Below the pieces are notes generated by a model that searched no databases, had not been told where the DNA came from, and worked only from the letters and a program-made list of their open reading frames with translations. Source: Uloborus plumipes (lineage: Eukaryota; Arthropoda; Arachnida; Araneae; Uloboridae). From it: a stretch of DNA of 64,000 bases. Of this stretch, positions 33,099-45,799 are shown piece by piece (position 1 is the stretch's first letter; each line of letters begins with the position of its first letter). Both the position numbers and the translations under genes were made by a program. The stretch lies in NCBI GenBank assembly GCA_038373865.1, contig JAXGGA010004487.1, positions 23,809 through 87,808 of the forward strand. Reading direction: 5' to 3'.

Positions 33099-34984
33099 TC
33101 AACTGCAGTGAAAGAATGCGCCCAATATCTTTCATTTCAATATAAAGTTGTTTCAATGGTTCCAAAATTTGGGCTGGACGGTATGAAAATGTATGTTTTG
33201 AAAATGCCAAAAAAAAGGTAATGCCGATTAAAAACTAATTAAGTGTTATAATTTAGGAATATCTCGATCTTTAAAAAAAATGATGAATTAACTAGTTAAT
33301 ATTTAGTAATTTAATCATTTATTCTTCCAGAAAATATTTTTTAGTATCATATTTCTTTACATGTGTTTCTTTTAATTCAATCCAGAGCAAGTCCTATGTA
33401 ATATTTATCTTGCTTGTTTTCTGTCACTACGCGAGATCTTATTCTTTTGTCGAATTCCGTGATTTATAGTTTTAATGCGCTATTTTCTTCAGAAGAGTTA
33501 TAATCAGCTATTCATTCATGTGTAATATAAACTCATTACATTCTAAGTGACAGTACTGTTGCTGTTAAACCAACATTAAAATCAGTGTAAAACAAACATT
33601 ACCTACTAAATGCCTACAAAATATATTTGCATAGATATCAAATGTACTTCACTAAAATCATTTAGTTTTTGTATTTACCTAGTAAACCATTTTCCAATGA
33701 AAATAATTTAATTAATTGTTTTAGTGTGTTCTCATACCAATAGTGGTATAGCTACCATACAAATGCGGCCAAGACATACATTGGATGCGCCGCCGCCGAT
33801 GTTTGAAAAAGTTAACACAACGTCTTAATCATTTGCTTGCATTTTTTGTCGGAGTAAACAAATTATCATTTCTCATTAAATATCGGAGCATGTTTTATTT
33901 ATCTTATGTGAGCCGTTGTTACAAAAAATAAAATAATAAATCAAAAACAACCCCGGAATTGAATAAAATTCCCGGAAATCAAGCTGCAAGATCTGCTTAA
34001 TACCCGGAGGTAGCATTTTGAGCACATACTAGCCGGAGCTAAGGCAGAATTTCAAGTAACTACGAAACAGTTTGCTACCAACTCTACAAAGGGCAATTTC
34101 GACCATGTTTTTAGCCTAGTGTTTCCTGTTTTTTTGCTTGGGATAAAAACAAGGGCGAAGTTGCAGTACCTGACTGCTGTAGCAAACGGTTTGATAATGA
34201 ATGTATATATTGCATAAAAAAATAAACTAACTGTTATAGCATAATGTTATGCCTTAAATCGATGTTTCATTCGCGTTAGAAATATGAACTACATTCAAAT
34301 TATTAAATACCTAACTCATCTTATCTTTTAAACCTACCTAAGTAAGGTTTTATTAGGAGGAGAATAGTTAATATTGAACGCATAATTAAAAAAAAAAGCG
34401 AAAAGTAAATAACTTATTCACTGCCAGAAAATTACTTCGAAAATTTTAAAAGGCATGACCTTTTTCCGAATTAGCAATTACGACCATATTTTCATACAAT
34501 CTAAATGAATAGTTAATGAAATGTCTTTGTAAATGTCAAGATAAATGCGTTATATTTTCTCCGGATAAGGAAAATTGACAATGTCAGTTAAGCAGTTTAT
34601 TGCTTTTATCTCGAAATATGATTTCTCACCTTAACATAGAACAAGAAAGGAGTGCTTTGGAGTAGAATTTTCCGAAGCATTTGCCATACTTTTATGTAGT
34701 TATTTTTTCTGAAGGTTTCTTTATTCTTTTCAAGCCAAGAAATAAAGCATTTGAAATGAGTTGTGAGATCTTTTAATAAAGCATTAGAAACGACTTCTTA
34801 ATAAATTTTCTTGCTCACTTAAACATGTCATTTTATGTAGTTACGGGGTTAATCCTAAAAGTAAAGTCTTCAAAGCTCTGAGGACGTAAATGATTAATAC
34901 TGCAGCTGTTAGCCACTCTGTCGTGATTGATGCTTCCACTCAAAGAAACATGTGCGCATCATTGAGACGCCCAGTCTAGAACTG
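33099..34984. other. No gene seen; AT-rich
   Basis: No coding motif. A less AT-rich patch at 33725-33820 is unassigned. Confidence 0.45.
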
Positions 34985-35445
34985 GCTGCCGTTGAGAATG
35001 CAGCTACGGGTGCGTAGTTCGGGACGCTATTCAGGGTTTGAATGCAAAAGTTGTTGAACCGCTTGAAAATAACCGCAATTCATCGAGGACTGTTGAACAA
35101 GGGCGTATGCATTCTCTGCAGCAACGCTTGCCCACACGTTGCCCGCTCTACTGTCGCTCTCTTGCGAGACTTTAGTTTGGATAGTGTCAAACACCGACGC
35201 CAAAGTCTGGGCTTGGCCCACAGTGACTATCATCTGTTTCCTAAGTTGAAAGAACATTTACCCGGAACTTGATTTGAGGTCAGAAGCCGACACATTTGAT
35301 CGGAAGGCAGAAATAGGTGAAAGATGAAGCTAAACATTTCCTCAAGGACATGGTGGGGAGCTCGTATGACATGGGTATGCAAAAATTGTCACAGCGTTTA
35401 CAAAAATGTATCAACCGAAATAGAAATTATTTTTCAAAAAATTGA
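34985..35445 (+). pseudogene. mariner-type transposase, C-terminal remnant
   Basis: An open frame from 35042 to 35272 contains PHVARSTVALLRDF followed by AHSDYHLFPKLKEHL. These match mariner transposase motifs (HDNARPHVA..., then PPYSPDLAPSDYHLFxxLKxxL). The catalytic Asp before N-A-x-P-H is replaced (LCSNACPH), and the PPYSPDL block is corrupted. After stop codons, GMQKLSQRLQKCINRNRNYF can be read at about 35371-35430, the usual mariner C-terminus (LxxRxxKCIxxxGxYF). The N-terminal HTH and first Asp are not seen. A dead copy; inverted terminal repeats were not found. Confidence 0.82.
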
Positions 35446-38400
35446 TCAAGCTTTACAATGATCCTTAATTATAGAAATGTTTTCTTGTATTTATAAAAAA
35501 ATGGAGTCCTTTCTTTTTGGATTATCATCGTATTTTAAATGATGTAGACAACATATGTAATCGTTTTAACGAAGATGGACTGTATTACCCAGGCATATGC
35601 TGCTAATCAGCTTAATTTGTTTTTAAAAAAATCTATTAATACGGTTAAATGAACCTATGATTTAAACTTCGTACGGGTGTGCTTAAAACATTTATTTTGT
35701 TACTCACATGTATTTGCTTCTGGCTTCCTCATTTGCCTTGTACAGTGGTAGATGTTTTAAATATGCATTTTTTTTCGGTTTCAAATAATATTTTAAAATA
35801 AAATTACCAACTAGCCAAAAGGTAATTTCGATTTACACATCTCAATTATAATACCGAAGCAGTTTCAAAAAATTCATACCTTTTAATTAACTTCACATTC
35901 AAAAAAAGAAGGGCCATAAATAAAACGAAACTTTTAGTCGGAAAACAAACGGATTCCTTATTCAATAAAGAAAGCTCTGGAAACACGAACACCAGAAAAA
36001 CTATTTCTGTAATTTGAAAAGTTGAATTGAAATCAATATAGCAAGCAAATTAATCAAAAAGCTACTGCAGGTCCATTAAGTGTGAAATTCTCAGACAGCA
36101 AAAAATACGTTTCTTTTTGTTAGTAGTAATGGTGTATAAAAACGGAATCTTGGAAGTACGTGTTCGTTTCTACTACTTTCTAAATCAGAATCCCTTTTTT
36201 TTTCCTTTTTAAAGAATGTAATGAACTAAGAGACGGAAACGTATATTTCTGACTTGAAAAATTACATTGCAATCTTGAAAGTGGTTGCTTTTATTAGAAG
36301 AAAGCGAACGTTCTCTTAATTTTCTTTAAATCTTATGGAACACAAACTCCATTTAAGCTTATTTCTTAATTTTTAATGAAAATAATTTTAAAATGCTATG
36401 GAGGAATAATATTTTTAATGAGAGGAAAAAAAAAATTTTATGGTGACGTGCATTATTTGAGTAAAAGGTAAATATTAGCGAAAGTTATTATCTTTTTAAA
36501 TTGGATTTTTCAATTTTGAATACATTTTCTTCTTTTATTTTTTTTAATCGTGCTTTTTTTCTTTACACCTACTTATTGTTGGTAAACATGAATTTTTTTC
36601 ACTTTTATTATGTTTCATAACATCACTTATGTTTTACGACATTAAATGAAATTTTGATTTCTTTAACTGAAAAAAAACATTAGAGTTGAACAAGTAAGTT
36701 ACTCGAAAATAATTTACGCTATTTTAAGGTACAGAAAACGCAAGGCAAATGAAATTTATGAAAGCTTAATTTTAAAGAAAACAAAGCCGTGTTTTTGTTG
36801 ATTAAAATTATCGACCGCTTAAAACAGGTTTTAAAAATATATAGCAAAAAATAATGTCCAACAATATTTCTTGTAACTGCTGATCCCTCCGTAGTTCTAG
36901 TCTAAAAATTTTTGGATACCTTCATAAAATGTACTAAAAATTAAACATTTTTTATGAATTCTTAAAAACCCATGTCTCAAAAATGTTAGAATTTTAAAGA
37001 AATTAAAAACTGTAAACATATTTTTTTTTAATATATGAAGTAATCATTCTACAAATCAAATTGAAAATATAGTTCTTATATATCTCTGTATATCCCTTAA
37101 AACTAGAGAGCACATCTTTTCCTGTGTATATTATTTTCGGTAACTAATAATTTTATGGTCCCACTTCGAACTGTTTTGACATTTATTAAATCAAATTAAA
37201 ACTAATTGTTTTTAACCCTCAACATTTTATTAAAATAAACTATTATACAATTATGTATCTCCCATAGAGCTTAAGTTTTAAAGTACTTTCGGTAAGTTAA
37301 AAAAACAGTGATTTTTTAAAAAAAGTGCAAAAATGAATCATTCATCAAGTATGAATGATAGGTTTTGTAAAAGTGTAAATACATTTACATTTTAAAATGT
37401 CAAAAGATTATTTCTGAAAGTTTAATTTTCTAATAGAAAATCTAAAATGATTTGGGTGAGCACCTTGCTGATTTGACATGGAACGACCCTTATCGTTAAG
37501 AAAAAAAACATATTTGGAGAGTGTACCTAACTATTTTTAACTTCGGTTTTTCAAAAAAAAAAAAAAAGTATGTAACTACTTAAAAAAAGAAAAGAATAAG
37601 TGCCACCATACGAGCCAGTTAGAAATATATCAATAAAAAATATTTCAAAGGAAACGAGAAATAAATCTTTATAAACGATTTTCTGCTATTATATATTTTA
37701 TGTTAGGTATCGGAAATAACTTAACAAAGAACAAATAAAACGAAAAATGCATTAAAAAGATTTGAGATGGAAGAAAAGGGGCAAAAGATTAGCAAAGACA
37801 AAGAAAATATTTATCTCAATATTACTTTCCTTTTTTATACTCAAACAGAAACTGCTGAAGAGTTATTGGAATATTTTCTTTTCTGATAAAAGAAGGAATT
37901 AAATCTCAAGCATTTTGCCAATAGATATGATGACATCCAGTTGCTTTTAATTTCCATGAAAGTAGAAATCTTCAAAAACCTATTTTGTTTCGTGAAAAAC
38001 ATTGATTTGTGCGATATGTTTGCTCCTTTTCTCAACGAATAAAATACTAAGATAATGTAAGAAGATAATTTAAAAACAATGTTTACATTCGTACTACGTT
38101 GCAAAATTGAAAACAAAAATCTTACAAAAGTGTTTTTGTCAACTGCAGCTGTTGAATTATGTTTTACGAAGTATACTACATAACGCAGTGAAAAGTATTT
38201 TACAAACATTAAATAGGTGAATAAAATTAAAAAAATAATAATAATGATGATGAAATTGTCTGTTGGGATTTCAATTTCAACGTTACAATTTTATCCTTTA
38301 CACGAAACTATACAAAGGTATAATACGGTAAAAAGTAAACAGATACCGAAAGAGCTTAATGCAACATGTTTTTGGTGTAGATATTAATTGCCCTCGTCTC

Positions 38401-41400
38401 TGCGTTTTAGAAATATAAAGTCTCTAAATACTACTGAAATTTCAAGAAAAAGTGCCAAATTTAACGAGTTTCTATGAGAAATAGATTATATCTTTCCCAC
38501 ATTTTATATATAAACAATGAAATGTCATGCCGGGTGCAGACAGCGAAGGCGCGTGGTGCTTGCCAAACCTTTAAATTTGGTGAACTTTTTAAAAATTTGG
38601 TATAATTTAGGAAATTACATTTCAGTCATTGCGAGACGGGAGCAAACAATATCTGTGTCCAAAAAAAAAAGTTACGATTGCTACATACTTATTTTTGGCA
38701 GCACAAGTTGTATCAATACCGCAGTTTAGACTTTAGACAGCAGAGGAAAGAGATTTCCCCCTTCTGTCCGAAACGATGCAGCCATTTAATTATAGGCACA
38801 AGAAAAATTCGGCACCATTGACTGCAACGAGCATGTACCCCATTTGTTATAGATGGCTGTTTATGGAATATCACTTCGAGCTCAAAATCATCAATTCCCC
38901 CCCCCCCCTCCCATTGAATGATCAGAAAATCAATTCGCTTGTCCCTTCCCCCCAATAAAAAGAAAGAAAACTATATAGTTAAATATTATTTTACTACAGC
39001 TAAAGTTAATCACTAATTTCTCCCCCTCCCCCCCCGTCTCTCTCTCGCCATCTTTTATGCATGTAGAACTTGTTACACATATAATTACTGCATATTGCAT
39101 GTACTAAAATGCACAAATAAAATTGTAATATTTTAACCATTTTTATTAATTTCATTTACTCTGAAGAGTATAAAATAAAATAATTACATGGCTTCTTGAT
39201 ACAATCCCAAGAAGTGCAGGTTATCCATTTCTGCATTTATAGGTCAATTGCTAAGCAGCAAATTATTATTATTATTTTGCAAAAGAAGAAATAGGGGGCA
39301 AGCAGCTACCCACAAATGCCTTCTACTATACCACTTTATTTAATTTCCTCTCGAATCTTTGATTTAAATTTTACTGGCTGCGTTAGAACTAACATTTAAG
39401 TACGGAGTGACTGCTATTTGTGAATGTTGTTAAAAAGAAACTATACAATTACTTTATTTTGAAACTTTAGGTGCAAACAAAGTTAATGAAAGTAGTCTTT
39501 CGGTTAAATACATTTTTCTAATTTTTTCAAAAATTTATTGTTTTGAAATTCATTTGAAATGAAGTTTTATCTCAAATTTCAATTAAATTAATATCATATT
39601 AGCCTGTTAATTCTCTTACTTATAAAGAAAAACCGTATTTATAGTTGTTCTACTTTAAATACGTTGTACATTAAGAGCGACTCGCTTGCATTTACAGATA
39701 ATCAGCTCTTAATTTTTCAAAAATATTTTGAAAAATTCAGTCACGCGAACGCATCTCGTAGTATATTAAAGTATGGAGCTCCTGAAAAAACATTTATTAA
39801 AGATTATCTCTATATATAAGCTAGTAAAAAGTGAAATCTCTAAATTTTATGTTATACAAGTCATTTTCCGCGGGCAAGTGAAATCGCGGAGCTGTCTCAT
39901 ACTAGAGAAAGAAAGTTTTAAAAAATATAATGTATCAAATCAAAATTAAAGCTTTAGTTACATTAGCAAGTTATAAAAATTATCATTCTGGTGTTTTAGC
40001 AAAAAACGATACATTTTTGATAACCATAGTTATTTGTTTTTCAAATCAAGTGTACAATGTTATAAAGTAATTACAGTAAATATCGTTTTATATATAAAAA
40101 AAATATTTGATTTTGTTTTAATTATATTTTTTTCATTTATCTGTTACTTATTTACTTACTTATTTTTATTTTTGAAACCCAAACAAAAACATGTCTAACA
40201 AATATGAACACAACCTCATTTTAATACATTTTTTGATAATCTAGTGCCTGTGTTCTTGTTCCTATATTTTGCAATCCAAGCAATTTACCTGCATGCACTA
40301 TTCCGTACTCAATTTAAAGTTCCCCCAACCTTTTTCACCCCTCCTCCCATCTCTTTTTTCAATCATTGCTAAAATACAAAAAAGCATTATATATATATGG
40401 GTGATTTTCTCAACACGTTAACTTTTGCCAATGCCAAGTAGGAAAAATTCAGCTTGTAATTAATTAATAATTGTTAATATTTGTTTAAAGACAACTCATT
40501 TAAGATCACAAATCAGTGCTCAGCAACGAAAAAAAATGAAAAATAAAATTTTAATGACAGTTTTAAGTTTAAGTTTAATGTAAAAAGTTTAATAACCATC
40601 TCCTGGCTTAAACACTTCCCTAACTCAAGAAATAGTTTTAAAACTTTATTCAATTGATAAATAATGACATAGAAAACAAAATACACCATTTAGAATATTG
40701 CTTCATATACTTTTTTTTACATTATTTACAAACAAAACAGATTAAATCTAATTTTTTAAAGAAATAGTAGTATTTTTCGTTGGAATTTTAAACTTTTACA
40801 ATACCAACTTTTTTTTACTGCAAAGAGTTACAAGTTTATTTTTTCATTTGTCTGTTTTACAGTTATTTTTATTTAGTCTACAAAATATTAACTGTAGGCG
40901 GACTCGAAGGATAATGAGTACAAGAAAGATCGGTTTCGCAAGAAACGCAAGTTAGCATGCGTAAACCTAACACTGATTTGTTATTTTCATTCCAAACCAA
41001 CTGATGAAGCTTCATGATATTTGGAATTGACTTCAGTGTTTTTGGTAGCAGAATTTCAACTCGCTTTATATCAGTCTCTGTGACGGTGAAGAGCCTTACT
41101 TTTAATGCTTAACGCAATTTAACATAAAAGTAAACATAATTACAAAAAAGAACAAATAACAATTATTATATAAGTATTTTAAGTCATAAGTTAGCTAAAA
41201 TAATAATGAATTTGTTCTAAATTATTCTAAGAATAAAAAAAGAAAACAGAATTATATGATAACTAACAAGGAGAAATTTAATTAAGATTTTAAAAATTTA
41301 CTTTTGAAAAATATTTTCCTTTAATGTTGATCTGTTCCGTAGATAAAAACTATTTTGCAGTTCAAAATATTCTGAACTACTTTTTTCATCTCCATTATAT

Positions 41401-41990
41401 CATTTGAACTTTACCTAAAGAATATAATAATTTAACAACTAACAGTTTGAAAAAATAAATAAACAAAATCCAAATATAAAAAATAAAATTTCTAATTTAT
41501 ACTTGAATTGTTAACCATAACTAAACAATAATGTAAATGTTACAGACTGTTCCTAGAATAGAAGAGAAAACAAAATTGTGTAGAAAACTTACCATGAAAA
41601 ATTTCGTGGAAATAAAATACCATTAACGTTTGGATTTATTTTTAATTGCTTAATTTTGTTCTATTCAGTGAGAGAAAAACACTTTGAAACACAAAATATT
41701 CTAAACTATTTTAAAAATATTGATTATTATTAGAATAGTTAAATTTATAAATTTTATTCTTATGAGTTTTAAAATTTAGATGTAACTAATTAAACAACTA
41801 ATAACTTCCACACAACTAAATATCATTCTATCTAAATTGTTATGAATTTTAAAGATTGAACAATGTGCCTAACTTATTGCCATTTGAAATTTGCTAAAAG
41901 TATTAAAAAATAACACAACAATATAAATAACGTGCATTAAAATTTTTAAAATCCATTAAAATGTCACTCTCCCGAAACTACTTCGTAAGT
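35446..41990. other. No gene seen; AT-rich with homopolymers
   Basis: About 6.5 kb of AT-rich DNA. The longest frame is 122 codons (37841-38209, minus) with no domain. At 37455-37495 the phrase gatttgacatggaacgaccc resembles an inverted mariner-type end (gggtcgttccatgtcaaatc), but no partner was found. C-homopolymer patches lie at 38898 and 39020. Confidence 0.4.
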
Positions 41991-41991
41991 G

Positions 41992-42566
41992 GGGACGGAA
42001 ATGACAGGGACGGAAATGACAAAACAGTGGGTTTTCGAAAACAGTGTGAAAAGTTTTTCATATCTTTAATTTAACTGTTGATACCTTAAAAGTGTTCGTA
42101 AGAACACATTCGGCAGTGGAATTTTTTTTAATTTTATTTAAATTTTCTGGAAGATAACCAGGGGGACGGAAATGACATTGAATAAAGTCACGCATAGAAT
42201 TTTTAAGATAAAACAAGCTTCACACACCCTAAAAGATGTGTAAACTTCGTTTAAAGCATATTTTTCTACTAAGAAGGATATTCTTAAACATTTTGAGCTA
42301 TTTTATTGCCAACTAGCGCCATTTATAGAATTTTATTGAAGGTTTTTCTACTTGGGGGAAATTTTTTCCAAAACCTGGGGACACGTATAAATTGAGCTCT
42401 CTATCAAAATATGTAAATATGACAAGGAATGCTTGTATGGCACATTGAAGTACACACTTGTACTGAATCAAAATGCATATGTATTAATTTTTAAAAATGT
42501 TTCTTCATATAGTAATTTTTGTTTGAAGTTGACAAATGTGTGTGGGGACAGGGGACGGAAATGACA
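41992..42566 (+). repeat. Dispersed GGGACGGAAATGACA motif, four direct copies
   Basis: Exact copies start at 41992, 42007 (tandem), 42163 and 42552. No inverted copy is found, so the element end on the right side is missing or different. Layout resembles the motif elements at 182-1157 and 31815-33096. Confidence 0.8.
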
Positions 42567-42744
42567 TTTTGCCTATATATTATTTTTTTTTAATATATAA
42601 TTTAAGTGCAAAATAGTGCCAATGCACGTTGCAATTACTCTTTGTGAGCATCTTGAATAGAACATAGCATTAGATAATGAAAATGGGTGTTTAATTGGAA
42701 GATATGGATGAAGGACACAAAAGTTAACGAATTGAGAAAATAAC

Positions 42745-42746
<2 letters not shown>

Positions 42747-42836
<90 letters not shown>
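42747..42836. repeat. (AT)n microsatellite, about 90 bp
   Basis: Uninterrupted alternating AT. It produces the repetitive Tyr-Ile frame on the minus strand, which is not a protein. Confidence 0.97.
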
Positions 42837-42838
<2 letters not shown>

Positions 42839-43359
42839 TTACTATCTCCGAAATAATACTAATTTCCAACGAGTTGTTTTCTTTTGCAATAAGAAATCAA
42901 TCCGTCGCAATAGGGACAGAGCTTCGAAACACGACTCATAATACAGCGCTTATGTCGATTGCTGGGCAACTGCTATTTCCCAAGAAAATCTGACACAGTC
43001 TTCTTTCTATAGATATTCTAGTACTAATCCCGCGTCGCATTAATACCCTTACTCTCTTAAGCCAGATTGACAGACAGAGAGAAAGAGCGTACATTCAATA
43101 AGGTCCAAAGTAGAAAAATAATATCTTGGTGCTATATCAGGGCAAGTCTATTGAGGGCACTACATTTCAACAACAAGAATAGCACGTGTTAGATGCGGAG
43201 AAGAAGAATTCGCTGGATCATATTAAGTAGTTTAAATCTTTTAAGGAATATTATGAAGAAAAGTGTATCTATTGATAACTTAAATAATTTACTAATATTG
43301 GGTAATATATTAGTTTTTTACCGTACCTCTCAGTACTCTTCAGAAGAACATCATATATG

Positions 43360-43806
43360 AGTCATTCCACGGTGACTGTCGTTACTCCATTTTTACCTTT
43401 TAAATTCAGAACTGTCCAGGAATTATATTTTGCTTCTTTTAAAATTAATCTGAAATATTTTGGTACATTAATACTCCCACAATTGTTTTAAGACACGAGG
43501 AACGTATTTTGTGCGAAATTAAGGGGACTAACAAAATTTGACTAATCTTGCACTGAAGAGACATTGAAAAAAGTGACATATATAATTTGAAATTATACTC
43601 AAAGTATTATCGTAAAACTAAAAAGTTTTTTTTCCTATAAAAAGAGATCTCAGACTTTATGAAAATATCTTGCTTCATTGGAAAAAGTTTATAATTAAAA
43701 CTATAGAAATTGTCTAGCACCCGTGACTGTTGTTACTATAATTTTGAGACTGCTGTTATATTTACAAAAAAATGCTGAAATGATAATTTATTTCTACTTG
43801 AAAATA
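43360..43806. repeat. Older repeat with GTGACTGTYGTTACT copies, split by Tc1 element
   Basis: gagtcattccacggtgactg followed by tcgttactcc at 43362, and gtgactgttgttacta at 43723. The gagtcattcca phrase looks like a mariner-type end. The Tc1-like transposon is inserted about 70 bases after the second copy; a right end beyond 45228 could not be fixed. Confidence 0.35.
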
Positions 43807-45226
43807 CACTGCTCGACATTGGAAATGCAACACCAAGAAGGAGTGGTCAGAAATTGATGAAATTTGGTAAGAAGACAGAGACAGCATGGAACAATAAGTG
43901 ATATTTTTTTCAAAATAAATAAGCAAAATTTAGAGTGAGGACGGCGTCGGCTCAGTAAGAAGTAGGACCACCGCGGACAGCGATGCACGAAGAAACACGT
44001 CTAGGAATGGAGTCAATAAGCCTGCGGATGGTGTCCTGAGGGATGGCACTCCATTCCCTTTCAACCATTTGCCACAGTTCGTCCTCTGAACGAGGCAGTG
44101 GCAGGTTCTGCAAACGGCGTCCAATCACGTCCCACACATGTTCGATTGGTAACAAGTCAGGAGAGTATGGTGGCCAGGAAAGCATCTGTACACCTCGTAG
44201 AGCATGTTGGCTGATTCTAGCACTGTGAGGCCGGGCGTTATCTTGTTGAAAAATTGCATTTGGCAGACCCTGAAGGTAGGGGATTGCCACCGGCTGCAGT
44301 ACATTATCTACATATCGTTGGGCCGTCATAGTGCCCCGAATACGAACTAGAGGTGATACGGAATTGTATGCAATAGCGCCCCAAACCATTATGCCACGTT
44401 GTCGCGCTGTGGGGCGTTCCACAGTTACTGCCGGATTCGATCTTTCTCCACGTCGACGCCACACACGTATGCGATGACTATCGCTGGACAAACAGAAGCG
44501 GGATTCATCTGAGAACACTACGGTTTGCCATTCTGCCATCCACGTCGCTCTGGTCCGGCACCATTCCAAACGTTGGAGTCTGTGCTGTGAGGTCAATGGC
44601 AGTCTTCTTAGCGGGCGCCGTGATTGCAGACCACGTGCAACCAGTCGACGGGAAATGGTTCTGGTCGACACAGGAACATCCAGGGTACCTTGCACGTGCT
44701 GCAGAATCGACGTACAAGTGACTTGCGGGTCCGCCACAGCTTGTGGGTGAATCCGTCGATCCAAGCGGTCTGACGTCACTCTGGCTGCACCTGCACCCCT
44801 CAGTGTGGCTACATTTCCTCTTTCCAACCATCTCCGACACAGCCGATGCAAAGTGCTTGCATCCATGTGGGTATCAGCTGCAATTTGACGTATGGACCAA
44901 CCTCCCCTTTTCAGTCCGATCACCATACCCCTTGTAAAGTCGTCTATATGCTGGAAGTGTCTTCGTTGAGGACGGCGTGGCATTTCCTCCTATCACACGT
45001 ATCCTTCGAGACAAAAACCAAATTTCGCCGATAATTAGTCTGGCAGAAAAACCAACATGAACATAGCCCACTTTTCAAATTCATTCTCTTATATCTTACT
45101 TCACGTGCATCGGAGAGCTGCGCATTTCATATCATTTGCATAACTCAGTGACGTGCGTCTACGGTAAAATTTGCATGAATTTCTGACCACTCCTTCTTGG
45201 TGTTGCATTTTTAATGTCGAGCAGTG
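43807..45226 (-). mobile_element. Complete Tc1-like transposon, 1420 bp
   Basis: Flanked by TA on both sides (43805-43806, 45227-45228). The terminal inverted repeats start CACTGCTCGACATT and continue for about 50 bp with only a GG/AA difference and one more mismatch (aaatgcaacaccaagaagga is shared exactly). It holds a single full-length transposase frame. Visibly GC-richer than its surroundings. Intact ends, TA duplication and open frame suggest a young and possibly active copy. Confidence 0.95.
43952..44983 (-). CDS. Tc1/mariner-superfamily transposase, full length
   Basis: 343 codons without stop; a DNA cut-and-paste transposase acting in the nucleus on its own inverted repeats. Two helix-turn-helix segments are visible: about residues 15-55 (GLKRGGWSIRQIA, STLHRLCRRWLERG) and 85-125 (TSILQHVQG, STRTISRRLVARGL). 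The catalytic core has Asp159 (VVFSDESRF), Asp248 (FQQDNARPHSA) and Glu281 (SPDLLPIEHVWD); WPPYSPDLLPIE is the family signature. I count 32 residues between Asp248 and Glu281 rather than the 34 of classical Tc1. Length is normal for the family. The ATG lies about 240 bp inside the right inverted repeat. No frameshift or stop; all three catalytic residues present. Confidence 0.95.
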   Translation of the reverse strand: MPRRPQRRHFQHIDDFTRGMVIGLKRGGWSIRQIAADTHMDASTLHRLCRRWLERGNVATLRGAGAARVTSDRLDRRIHPQAVADPQVTCTSILQHVQGTLDVPVSTRTISRRLVARGLQSRRPLRRLPLTSQHRLQRLEWCRTRATWMAEWQTVVFSDESRFCLSSDSHRIRVWRRRGERSNPAVTVERPTARQRGIMVWGAIAYNSVSPLVRIRGTMTAQRYVDNVLQPVAIPYLQGLPNAIFQQDNARPHSARISQHALRGVQMLSWPPYSPDLLPIEHVWDVIGRRLQNLPLPRSEDELWQMVEREWSAIPQDTIRRLIDSIPRRVSSCIAVRGGPTSY

Positions 45227-45228
45227 TA

Positions 45229-45560
45229 AAATTAGGGTATGTTTTGTTTAACATTGTAAAAATCTAGTTAAATAAGAAGAAAAATACATTAAAAAAATTC
45301 TAAAAGTTACCTTTTAAATATAATTTCGTAAAATGAGTCATTGTTTTTTTGTTTTTTTGAAGTTCTTGTGGCAATGCAATACAATGAAGAGGTAAAAATA
45401 CAAACAAAAAAAAGCAACAGGTGACACAGTGAGCACAAGCTATTGTCTGAAGTTACCTCCATAAAAGTGATCTCACTCATTAATACAACACCGTCTCAAA
45501 GTTAGAAGACTGTTACAATCGACGATGTAGGTAAACTAGGCTCATTGGTTCAACCGTATT
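45229..45560. other. No gene seen
   Basis: AT-rich sequence next to the Tc1-like element; no motif recognised. Confidence 0.4.
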
Positions 45561-45670
45561 TCAAAGATAGCAGTTTGCTCGGTCAAAAACCCATATACGA
45601 CGGAGATCCTCTCGCAGGCAATCGGGACCTGTCAAATATGGCACAACGTCTCGAAGTGGATCGTAGTAAA
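45561..45670 (-). other. Unassigned coding-like patch
   Basis: The minus frame reads LRDVVPYLTGPDCLREDLRR then IWVFDRANCYL before a stop. The composition is unlike the AT-rich surroundings, so it may be a transposon or gene fragment. I do not recognise it. Confidence 0.2.
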
Positions 45671-45693
45671 TGACGAAAAAAAAATCAATTTGC

Positions 45694-45769
45694 AAAAATT
45701 TTAATGCAGTAATTGGATCGCTTAAAGTCAGAAGGATTTTGAGCGATCCAATTACTGCATGAAAATTTT
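45694..45769. repeat. Inverted repeat, about 27-bp arms
   Basis: Left arm aattttaatgcagtaattgg followed by atcgct; right arm agcgatccaattactgcat followed by gaaaatttt. One mismatch near the outer end; loop of about 20 bases (taaagtcagaaggatttt). Confidence 0.85.
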
Positions 45770-45799
45770 TTAACATACTTTGTTTAGTAGACAGATTAA

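Noticed and set aside
35027..35257. Minus-strand frame over the mariner remnant
   Set aside because: Antisense of the readable mariner C-terminal motifs.
37455..37495. Mariner-type terminus facing left
   Set aside because: Only one end found; no partner or target duplication could be identified, so it is not listed as an element.
37841..38209. 122-codon minus frame, longest outside transposons
   Set aside because: Composition is that of random AT-rich DNA (Phe, Ser, Asn, Lys, Tyr) and no domain or splice context is visible.
42573..42869. 98-codon frame with Tyr-Ile repeats
   Set aside because: It is the translation of the 90-bp AT microsatellite.
44505..44840. Frames overlapping the Tc1-like transposase in other phases
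   Set aside because: Shadows of the transposase frame, which has all catalytic motifs.
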